Assembly (NCBI GenBank): GCA_045540355.1
Contig: JAZQHB010000020.1
Span: forward strand, 1 to 25,948
Direction of reading: 5' to 3'
Source of the DNA: RGIG2945 sp045540355
GTDB taxonomy: Bacteria > Bacillota > Clostridia > Oscillospirales > Acutalibacteraceae
DNA length: 25,948 bases
How positions within the stretch are numbered: the first letter of the stretch is position 1; each line of letters opens with the position of its first letter. The position numbers were made by a program, and so were the translations under genes. Below the pieces are notes generated by a model. It saw only the letters and a list, made by a program, of their open reading frames with translations, searched no databases and was not told the DNA's origin. Below are positions 8,035 through 17,000 of this stretch, one piece after another.

Positions 8035-10215
8035 ATGGGATGGTTTGACGAACAAATCAGGCAAAGAAAAGACAATGACAAAGATGTTTTTTCTGAAGCA
8101 CTTTTTGATATAGTCGGAGCAGTTTCGGGCAAGAAGCTTTTTGTCAATATCAATGATAACAGAAAGCTTATAAAGAATGAAATTGATGAAATACTGAAAT
8201 TTTATCATCTGAAAAGCCGAGAACTGCCCGATGCAATAAAAGAAACAGAAGACCAGCTTGAATATTTGCTAAGACCTTATGGCATTATGAGAAGAAATAT
8301 TGAGCTTAAAGAGGGTTGGCATAAAAAAGCAATAGGTCCAATGCTTGCTATAAGAAAAGATGACGGCAAAGCTGTTGCTCTTATTCCGCATAAGGGCTTG
8401 GGATATATATTTAATGATAATGAAAACGGTAAACAGTGCAAGGTAACTGCAAAAAATGCAGAACTTTTTGAAAACGAAGCTCTATGTTTCTATAAACCGT
8501 TTCCGCAAAAGAAACTGTCAGAAAAGGAACTTATCGGTTATATATTAAAGACCGTTTCTAAAAAGGAATATATATGCTTTGCTTTGATTACCCTTGCGGT
8601 ACTTTTAATCAGTTTGATGATTCCTGCGTTGTATAATGTCTTATTGGGAACAGTTATCTATCAATCAAGCTTTATGCCGCTTGTCGCAATAGCAGTTTTC
8701 CTTGTTACTACTACAATTAGCATAAATATGTTTTCTGCCATTAAAAGGCTAATGATTGCAAAAATACGAAACAAGATGAAGCTTTCAGTGGAATCGGCGG
8801 CAATGATGCGTATCCTTTCGCTCCCTGCCTCATTTTTCAAAAAGCATAGTTCAGGAGAATTGTCAAACAAAGTGCAATCTATCGGCGGACTTTGTGAAAC
8901 TATTTCGGAATCAGTAATTAATTTAGGGTTGACCGCAGTATTTTCACTTGTATTTATAGTGCAGATTTATGTATATACTCCATCGCTTTTCGGAATATCT
9001 GTTTATGTTATGCTTTCGCTTTTAGTGTTTTCTGTTATTTGTGCTTATATACAGGCAAAGGTTAAAAGACAACAGTTAAAACAAAGCAGCGATGAACAAG
9101 GAATGAGCTATGCTTTGATATCCGGTATTCAAAAAATAAAGCTTGTTGGTGCGGAGAAAAGGGCTTTTTCAAGGTGGGCAAAGCTTTACTCCGAAACTAT
9201 ATCTGTTATATATAATCTGCCTTTTATTTTGAAAATAAAAAATGTGATTTGCACTGCAATAACACTTGTTGGTGGCATAGGAATTTACTATACAGCGGTA
9301 AAAAGCAATGTGAGTGTTCCTGATTATTATGCATTTACAAGTGCTTATGCTATTGCATCCGGTGCATTTTTGAATTTTGCAAGTATTGCAACTGCTATCG
9401 CTGAAATAAAACCTTCGCTTGAAAGCATTATTCCGTTTTTTGAAACAGAACCGGAAATTTCTTCCGAAAAGCAAGTGTTATCTCGCATATCAGGTGGTAT
9501 AGAACTTAACAATGTTTCATTCAGATATGCAGATGATATGCCTAATGTTATAGACAACCTTTCTCTTAAAATCCGCCCCGGACAATATGTTGCAATAGTT
9601 GGAACAACAGGATGCGGAAAATCCACTTTGATGAGGCTTATGCTTGGTTTTGAGAAACCACAGAAAGGTGCCGTGTATTTTGATGGTAAGGATATTGAAA
9701 AGCTTGACTTGAAATCTCTAAGACAAAAAATTGGTGTTGTTATGCAGGAAGGAAAGTTGTTTCAGGGAGATATATTTTCCAATATAGCCATAGCAGCTCC
9801 CAATATTTCCGTTGAAGATGCATGGAAAGCTGCTGAACTTTCAGGAATTGCTGAAGACATTGGAAATATGCCAATGGGCATGAACACTATTATCAGTGAA
9901 GGTAGTGGTGGTATTTCGGGCGGCCAACGGCAGCGCATTTTGATTGCCCGTGCCTTAGCTGCCAAACCAAAAATTCTTATGTTTGATGAAGCGACATCGG
10001 CTCTTGATAATGTAACACAGAAAATTGTTTCTGAGTCATTGGATAATCTTAAATGCACAAGAATTGTTATAGCACACAGACTGTCAACCATCAAGCAGTG
10101 CAACAGAATTATTGTTCTTGACAAAGGAAAAATTGCAGAAGACGGAACCTATGACGAGCTTATAGAAAAAAATGGTCTGTTTGCTGAACTTGTATCAAGA
10201 CAAAGAATAGAATAA
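8035..10215 (+). CDS. NHLM-family ABC exporter permease/ATPase without peptidase
   Basis: A 726-aa second half of a paired exporter, as in NHLM bacteriocin systems where one ABC protein carries the C39 peptidase and the other does not. Residues about 1-165 form a soluble, family-specific N-terminal region. Membrane helices span about 170-450. The ATPase has Walker A GTTGCGKST, signature ISGGQRQR, Walker B ILMFDEATSALD and the H-loop in IAHRLST. No catalytic Cys/His pair of a C39 domain is seen. The ATG follows the preceding stop by 10 nt with AGGAGAA upstream. It probably forms a heterodimer with the product of 5874. Confidence 0.9.
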   Translation: MGWFDEQIRQRKDNDKDVFSEALFDIVGAVSGKKLFVNINDNRKLIKNEIDEILKFYHLKSRELPDAIKETEDQLEYLLRPYGIMRRNIELKEGWHKKAIGPMLAIRKDDGKAVALIPHKGLGYIFNDNENGKQCKVTAKNAELFENEALCFYKPFPQKKLSEKELIGYILKTVSKKEYICFALITLAVLLISLMIPALYNVLLGTVIYQSSFMPLVAIAVFLVTTTISINMFSAIKRLMIAKIRNKMKLSVESAAMMRILSLPASFFKKHSSGELSNKVQSIGGLCETISESVINLGLTAVFSLVFIVQIYVYTPSLFGISVYVMLSLLVFSVICAYIQAKVKRQQLKQSSDEQGMSYALISGIQKIKLVGAEKRAFSRWAKLYSETISVIYNLPFILKIKNVICTAITLVGGIGIYYTAVKSNVSVPDYYAFTSAYAIASGAFLNFASIATAIAEIKPSLESIIPFFETEPEISSEKQVLSRISGGIELNNVSFRYADDMPNVIDNLSLKIRPGQYVAIVGTTGCGKSTLMRLMLGFEKPQKGAVYFDGKDIEKLDLKSLRQKIGVVMQEGKLFQGDIFSNIAIAAPNISVEDAWKAAELSGIAEDIGNMPMGMNTIISEGSGGISGGQRQRILIARALAAKPKILMFDEATSALDNVTQKIVSESLDNLKCTRIVIAHRLSTIKQCNRIIVLDKGKIAEDGTYDELIEKNGLFAELVSRQRIE

Positions 10216-10220
10216 TTTTT

Positions 10221-10249
10221 TTGAAAAAACACTATACCTTTTCTATTTT
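10221..10249 (+). promoter_or_regulatory. candidate internal promoter before the peptide/sigma genes
   Basis: TTGAAA (10221-10226), a 17-nt spacer and TATTTT (10244-10249) lie in the only sizeable gap inside the big block (68 nt). The -35 is good and the -10 weak. A CGTATAA string at 10254-10260 could be part of an ECF-type -10 recognised by the neighbouring sigma factor, but no matching -35 at normal spacing was found. The site would let peptide, sigma factor and surface protein be transcribed apart from the exporter. Confidence 0.4.
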
Positions 10250-10283
10250 TTATCGTATAAAGAGGTAGAAAGGAACAAGAACT

Positions 10284-10481
10284 ATGAATAAGAAGCTTAC
10301 AAGTTTGTTTGATTTACAAAAATTCCATAAAAACAAGCAGCTTGAAACTCTTATCGCTGAAACCCATTCCCGGTATAATAAAGAAATATCTGAGGAGGAT
10401 TTGTCAGAGATAAGTGCAGCGGGTGATATAAACCTTCGTGCAAATATCCCCTTCAAAACGGAGGGTGATAATAATGACTGA
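10284..10481 (+). CDS. leader-type export peptide with AA at the usual GG site
   Basis: A 65-aa peptide, polar and without a membrane segment, directly after the exporter pair. Residues 36-46 (SEEDLSEISAA) follow the double-glycine leader pattern: Leu40 falls at -7, Ile43 at -4 and Ser44 at -3 if cleavage follows Ala46. Ala-Ala then occupies the -2/-1 positions normally held by Gly-Gly. The 19-residue predicted core contains N-L-R at core positions 4-6 and P-F-K at 10-12, close to the core of the second peptide (19429). There is no Cys, so lanthionine or sactionine bridges are excluded. The gene overlaps the sigma-factor gene by 8 nt. Whether it is exported, cleaved, or a regulator of the sigma factor is open. 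Confidence 0.7.
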   Translation: MNKKLTSLFDLQKFHKNKQLETLIAETHSRYNKEISEEDLSEISAAGDINLRANIPFKTEGDNND

Positions 10482-10956
10482 GTTGCAAAAAGAAGAAATT
10501 TATGTGAATTATAAAACTAAGGTTGAAGGATATATTTCATCGAGAATTAACGATAAACATGATGTCGAAGATGTAGTATCGTCAGTTTTTGTGAAGATAT
10601 ATCATAATATAGATGCCTTTGATAATAAAAAGGCTTCCCTTTCAACATGGATATACTCAATAACGAAAAACACCGTAATTGACTATTTCCGAACTCGTAA
10701 AGAGTATTGCCAACTTGATATTGATAAACTTGCTGATTACAGTTTCTCAGAGCTTGTTGATGCAGAGTTAGCATTAAAAGAACTTGCGGATGCATTGACA
10801 AAGCTTGAAGAAAGGCAGAGAGATTTAATCATCTTGCACTATTATGATGGCAAAACATTAAAAGAGGTTGCAGCAGTCTTTGGTGTGTCTTATATCTACA
10901 TAAAAGTGTTACATAAAAAGGCTTTGCAGACTCTGAAAAAACTATTGAGTTGGTAA
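10474..10956 (+). CDS. ECF-like RNA polymerase sigma factor
   Basis: A 160-aa sigma-70 family protein. Region 2 is at about residues 10-75 (DVEDVVSSVFVKIYHNI, then STWIYSITKNTVIDYFR). Region 4 is at about 108-155 (LEERQRDLIILHYYDGKTLKEVAAVFGVS with a helix-turn-helix). Regions 1.1 and 3 are absent, as in ECF factors. ATG 10474 has GGAGGGTG at 10460-10467 and overlaps the peptide gene by 8 nt; a frame from 10438 would extend further into it. No classical ECF membrane anti-sigma is adjacent. The operon's anti-sigma candidates are the RsbW-like kinase (4964) and the MATE-linked domain (1484). Target promoters are not evident. Confidence 0.88.
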   Translation: MTELQKEEIYVNYKTKVEGYISSRINDKHDVEDVVSSVFVKIYHNIDAFDNKKASLSTWIYSITKNTVIDYFRTRKEYCQLDIDKLADYSFSELVDAELALKELADALTKLEERQRDLIILHYYDGKTLKEVAAVFGVSYIYIKVLHKKALQTLKKLLSW

Positions 10957-10957
10957 T

Positions 10958-11068
10958 ATGGAAGGAGTAAGGAACATTACCGAATTACAAAAGCAGAAAA
11001 CAAAGACAGTTCCTTTTCTGCCGGCAAATGTATATGTGAACTGTCAGAAAGATTACAAGGAGGATTAA
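10958..11068 (+). CDS. possible 36-aa small protein
   Basis: ATG at 10958 lies one base after the sigma-factor stop, and the frame ends with TAA at 11066-11068, five bases before the giant surface-protein start. The product begins MEGVRNITELQKQKTK and contains VPFLPANVYVNC, with one Cys. It resembles nothing I know. The exact fit between two genes suggests translational coupling. Against it, the upstream ribosome binding site is poor and the last codons overlap the AGGAGG used by the next gene, so it may be chance. Confidence 0.35.
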   Translation: MEGVRNITELQKQKTKTVPFLPANVYVNCQKDYKED

Positions 11069-11073
11069 AAGCA

Positions 11074-14000
11074 ATGGCTAAGAATTGCAAACGGATTTTA
11101 AGTTTTATTCTCGCATTCAGCATGATTTTTTCCATGATTCCGACTGCTTTTGCATTTGACAATACAAGTGGCGAATTATCATTTTTTGACTTTGAAGCAT
11201 CTGAGTACGAAGTCAAAGAGAACGCAGGCGAAATAAAAATTAAAATTGTAAGACATGGTGATGGAAACGATGCTGCCGATGTTTCGTTTAAGGTGGCGGA
11301 TTTTCTTTCTGATTACGGCACAGATTATGAGGTGCTTGATGAGGTCGGAAAAGCACTTAAAAAGGTATATGGCGAAAAGCCTGATGTTTCCGACCTGACA
11401 TATAACGGTGAAGATAGTTCAATAATTTCTGCGGAATTTATTGAGAAAGAAACAACGGACAAAGAAGAAGTCAACGAGGATACAGCCGTTGAGGAAACTA
11501 CACCGCCTGAAAGTCCGGCTATCACCGAAGAAGCTGATGAGCCAATCGAAGACAATGTAGAACCTACTGATGATGTTGTTGAAGAATCAGCCTCAGAAGG
11601 AACTGATAATGCAGATGTTTCTACCGAACAAGTTGAAGACTCGTCTGAAGTAATATTAGATTCCGCTGAAAGCAACGAAGAAAATGAAACAGAGTCTTCT
11701 GATAATGTGGTGGAAGAAACTGAAAAAGCAGATGAGGACAGCAACGAAGAACCAACAGAAGAAGAGGCTGCTACTGCAATCGAAGAACCTGCTTTAGATG
11801 AACCTGAAGCAGAGAACGAACAACCTTCTTCAAGTGAACCTGAAACAGAGAGCGAACTGCCTGTTAATACCGACAAGAAAACAAAAAGCAGAGGTTCGTC
11901 AATCCTTGATGCACAGGCAAAATATTTGAATCTTCCTGATGCAGTATCCAAGGAAGAAACAGAAGCCGCACTTGATGAAACCCTTGACGATATGTACAGT
12001 TACTTTTTGTCAGCAGAAGGTGCAAACGGAAAGGTGCATTTCAAGAAAGGTGAAAAAGAAAAGTATATAACAATCAAAGTTCTTGATAATGATGTAGCGA
12101 ATGAAAACAGAGTGTTTATGATAGCTCTTATGGGTACTGACTCAGAGGATACAACCATAGCAGCAAACTCAACTACTTATGTTTCTATCATTGATGATGA
12201 ACCAATCGAAACTGCTCAAATTGATTTGGTTGAAGATGAGCTTATCCTTACCAATGAAGAACCTACTGCGTATATAACAGTCAGAAGAAGCAGTGGAACA
12301 CAGTATTTTACAACTGTGTATCTTTCAACGGTTACACAAACTGCAAAAACAAGTGCTTATGAAAGTTTTGAAGCAAAACAGATAGCTTTTGTTCCCGGAG
12401 AAACCGAAAAAAAGGTTGTAATAACCGGATATGATTTTTCAGAGTATTCTTATTTTGGTTTAAGACTTGAAGGCGGAAGCAATATTGATATAGGCAATCA
12501 TTATGCGGATGTATATTTAGCATCAAATAATGGCGTAATGTTAATGAGCAGAAATAATGATATTGCACTTGCTAATTCAAATGTAAGCCTGTTGGCTGAT
12601 AATGTCACTCTTGGCTCTTCAAGCAAAACATATGATGTTGAGCTTCCCGGCGGCTGGAAAAGTGAAAAGAACGGGGATGGCGGTGCGTGGAACAACAATA
12701 ATCAATTGCATGTTAAGCAGGAAGATGACGGACGATATACAATGTGGGTAAGTAACTGGAAACAAAATTTAGTTGGTGTAAAAGATATCAGATTCAGTGC
12801 ATATACCACAAACCCCACAAGAGGTTTTGATACAGGCTATAATTCATATACAACTTGGTTTGAAACAGATTCAGACCAGACCTTCCCGGGAAGCCTTAAT
12901 TCAATCTCATGGAATGGTAACAGAAATTGGAGAGAAGATACCCTTGGACTTTCAAATACGGGGGATGAGGCATACATCAAATTTTCGGCGAAATGTAATT
13001 CAGGTGGTTGGCATAATGTTGAGAGTTTATTAGACTGGGTATGTTTTAATTATGCCAAATACACATTCTCTCCACAAATCTCCGCAGAAACCTTTAGTCG
13101 TAAAATATATGATTTTGTCAGCGGAACCCCAAATGTGTATGAAACATATTACGATGGTGAGGAAAGCAAGATTTATAATCCCGGCGGAGTAACAATAAAG
13201 CAAGGAACAAACGATGTTTCCTCTTTTTACTCAAACAACAGTTCCTCAATAACCATTTCTGCATCAAATGCTGCGAAAAACGAGGAGTACGGCATATACC
13301 TCAAAGGTGTTTACTTTGTAAATGACAGCCATTCTGCTCACAGCATATATCAAAATGGTAAATACACAACAAGTAAAGTTTATTATGTGAATGCGGATAG
13401 CAATAGTCAAGTTGTACTGACTCCCGATAGTAAATTTGTAAAATCTTTGAGAGATAAGGGCGTTATATCCAATGTTCATTCCAATTCGACAATAAAGGTT
13501 TTCCCTGTTTTCGGGCAGAAGACCGTAACGGTTAATTTTGAAAATACAGACCGTGATGATAAAAATGCAAAAACAAAGGGCAAATTTGATAAGAATAATC
13601 TTAATTCCTATATTATAAATATACTTGAAGCGTGTAACAACGGCAATGTAACTAAGTATGTATATAATAATTGGCTTGATTATTATCAGATGAGCGTTCC
13701 TATAGGTTCGATTATCAGGGTTCAGTCATCTCCTGCTTCAAACAGAACACCATCCGGTATAAATTGGTGGTACGCATCAGGTGGCGGTTCGGGAATCGTT
13801 TATTATGAAAGTGGTAAAACAAAGTATAGTGCGGTTTCTGCATCGGGAGATTTGATTACCGAAACCGATTACACCAAAGGAGATGTTGTTGCAGATAATA
13901 ATATCTGTATTAAACCCGCAACAGGAGAGCAAACATTTTATGTAGGTTATTCGCCTCTTGGAAGAGAGTGGATTCAGAATGTTGAAGATCCTGACAATCC

Positions 14001-17000
14001 CGGTGAAAAATTGGTATCTACTCTTGAAAATGCCGTTATGGATACAACCGATAGTTTGACAGAAGGACAAAAGTCGGATTCTGACGGAAATATGTGGGTT
14101 TTGAACCCATTCATAGGCAAACAATATACCTTTACCGCATTTGCTCCGGAATACTGTTATGTTTCTTGGGCAAATATGTCGGGTGACACAAATAATGACG
14201 GTACAATCGGTAATGACGGTGATGCTGATTTAACATCAAGAACAAGCCGTGACAAGAGTGCAAATCCGACATACATATACGGAAACAAGCTCAATGTAAC
14301 CCTTGATACCGATAACACAAGATATTATTACGAGTTTATTCCAAAGACTGTTCTTACAACACGAACAAAAGTCGGTACAGTAAAGCGTGAGGTTAATAGT
14401 CTTTACAATCTTTCCCAAAATGTAAAATCAAAGACATACACACCTGTATCCGGTGCATGGATGAATATTGCAGGCTTTATTGCACAGACAGATGCAAACG
14501 GTGCTTATTCAGTAGCTCTTAAAGGTCTTCCTTCATGGGGAACAGTAAGTACTGCAATAACCGTTGGTGAACGGGAATATTTTGCAACTGCAAGTATCGA
14601 AGCACCTACAAATATTATAATACCTGCCCTTGAAGTGTTCACCGCAAGGGGCACAAGTGCAAGCTATGACAAAGGCGGCAATATTACAAATGACTATATA
14701 ACGGTTGTTGATGATAAGATTACATTATCGGTATCCGTATCATCCGACAATGCATTGAAGCCTACAAATGCCCGTTTCTTTGTATATAATGATCAGGGCA
14801 TGAGTGTTGTGGATTGTTCTGAAAAAACTGATACATATAAAACAGAAACAGGAACAGTCGGTGATAAGTTTACAGCAAAACTTACATTTAATCCAAAACA
14901 AGATTTGAAATTTGGATATAAAGTATATGTTCAATTTGCCGACCAGAACGGCGTATGGTATGAACCGATTGATGTCGGCTATACTTTCTTCTCAGAGCTT
15001 GACCTTGGAGAGTTTGTATTCCCTCTTATTGGAAGCTCATCGCTTGAGAATATTTATACCTCCGGTTTTGTTGCAGATATTATCGGAGATCCGCTTGGTA
15101 ACATAAGCATTGGCTCTATAAGCGGATTTGACACTACTTCGGATAAATATACTCCCGAAGCTGCAAAAAATACCGAATATGAATCCAGCTTTACTTGGCA
15201 ACAGTCGCAGTATAGTTATGGTTGGTCAAAAGATTTTGACGATTCATCCAAGACAGACAGCGATGAGAAGGATGACGAAAAGCTTAAAGAATTTTTGAAG
15301 AATGTATATGATGGCAAGGAAAAAGGTGCAGATGTACCTCAAAAGAGCAAGTATGAAACCGAGAGTGAATTCTCATGGTCTGTTACACCGCAGGTAGGCT
15401 TTAATCTTACCTTGTCTCAAAGACAGGATGGTAAGAACTACTTTGAAGACATGATATTCTTTGTCAAGGTTGATTTTGGTGTTTCTTCGGAAAACACCAT
15501 TGCATTGCCGATAGGCATAAATATTGCTGTTGATGTTGGTCTTAACGGTAATATAGCAGGCATATATCATATGTATGTTGATTATGCTGACAGCTTTGAA
15601 ACCGAAGATGCTGTGGAGTATGCAGCAGAATCATTTGGAGTCTTCAAGGAGTTCAATAACAGTGTTCGACGTGAAGGGTACATTTTCCTCGATCCGACTG
15701 TTTCTGTGAAGCTTGGTATCGGTGTTTCTGTTGTCTATGTTAAGGGTACTGCGGATTTTGCATTTGATATGGATTTTCAGTTTACGGAAATAGGAACAAA
15801 TGCTTATGGTGACGTAACAATCGACCTCGGCTGGAGTATAGAACTGGTTGGATTTACCGTATATTCTAAAAATCTTTACAGCGTAACCGAAAAAATGTTT
15901 AATACCGAAGGAACAAACGGACATATTGATTTTGATTATGCAAATACAGCAGCCCTGATGATGCTTGCATCTGAAAACTTTATGGGTGAAGATGGAGAAT
16001 TTTCAACAGACACAGGCATTAACAGAGATTATCTCGAAAATCGAAGTGAATGGCTTGGAGAATATGGTGGCATTTCCCTTATGTCAGTAGATGCAACGCA
16101 AGGAACACAAGAAACCGTACTTCAGACAGGTACTTCAGACAATCTATGTGTAAGCATAACAAAAATTAATGATTCCGAAATGCTTATGGTTTATGTTGAC
16201 GATAATCCTGCAAGAGCCGATGTTAATAAGAGAACGGTATATTATTCAATCGGTGACGGAGAAACATGGGGTGTACCTGAGATTCTTGATGATGACGGAA
16301 CCTTGGACGATTATCCTAATGTACAGGATTTAGGCAACGGACAGATAATCGTTTCTTGGTCATCGGCTAACAAAGTTCATGATGAGGATGCTGATGTTAC
16401 GGATGTTCTATCTTCTCTTGAAATCAAGACAGTATTTTTTGATAAGTCAAGTAAGACATTTGGTGAGGTTACACAGCTTACTAAAACAACGGATGAGGAT
16501 TATACTGCCGATGTTCTTCCGAGAGCAGCATATGATGAAAACACAGACAGACTCATTCTCTACTATACAAAGACAGAATACATTTCTTTGGATGATGTAG
16601 AAGATTTGTATGATGAAAACTCTGCTCCGTCTGTAACGGCTTATTTATTCTATGAAAACGGAGAATGGAGCAACGACGGCTCAGTTTATACAGATGATGA
16701 GCTTTATGGAATGACTGAAGCCGAAATTGAGTCTTACAAGGAAAATTGGTATGGACAGCGTTTCCTTGACCTTAGAGTAGATTCTTCGTCATACAATATG
16801 CTCAGAGTGGTTGAAAGTGATTCTATTTGCTACAATGGTCTTTCAATCTATGCTTGGACAGTCGATTGGGACCGTGATTTCACAACAACTGATGACCGTG
16901 ACGTATTTATGCAAATCTACAATTTTGATGAAGAAAGCTTCACACATAACATTAGAGTTACAAGCGAAAGCGGACAATATTCAAGTCCTAAGCTTGCTCG

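Noticed and set aside
11325..11951. 208-codon minus-strand frame encoding a Ser-rich protein
   Set aside because: It is the reverse of the Glu/Asp/Ser-rich low-complexity tract of the giant surface protein; biased composition removes stops. It has no ribosome binding site and no recognisable domain.
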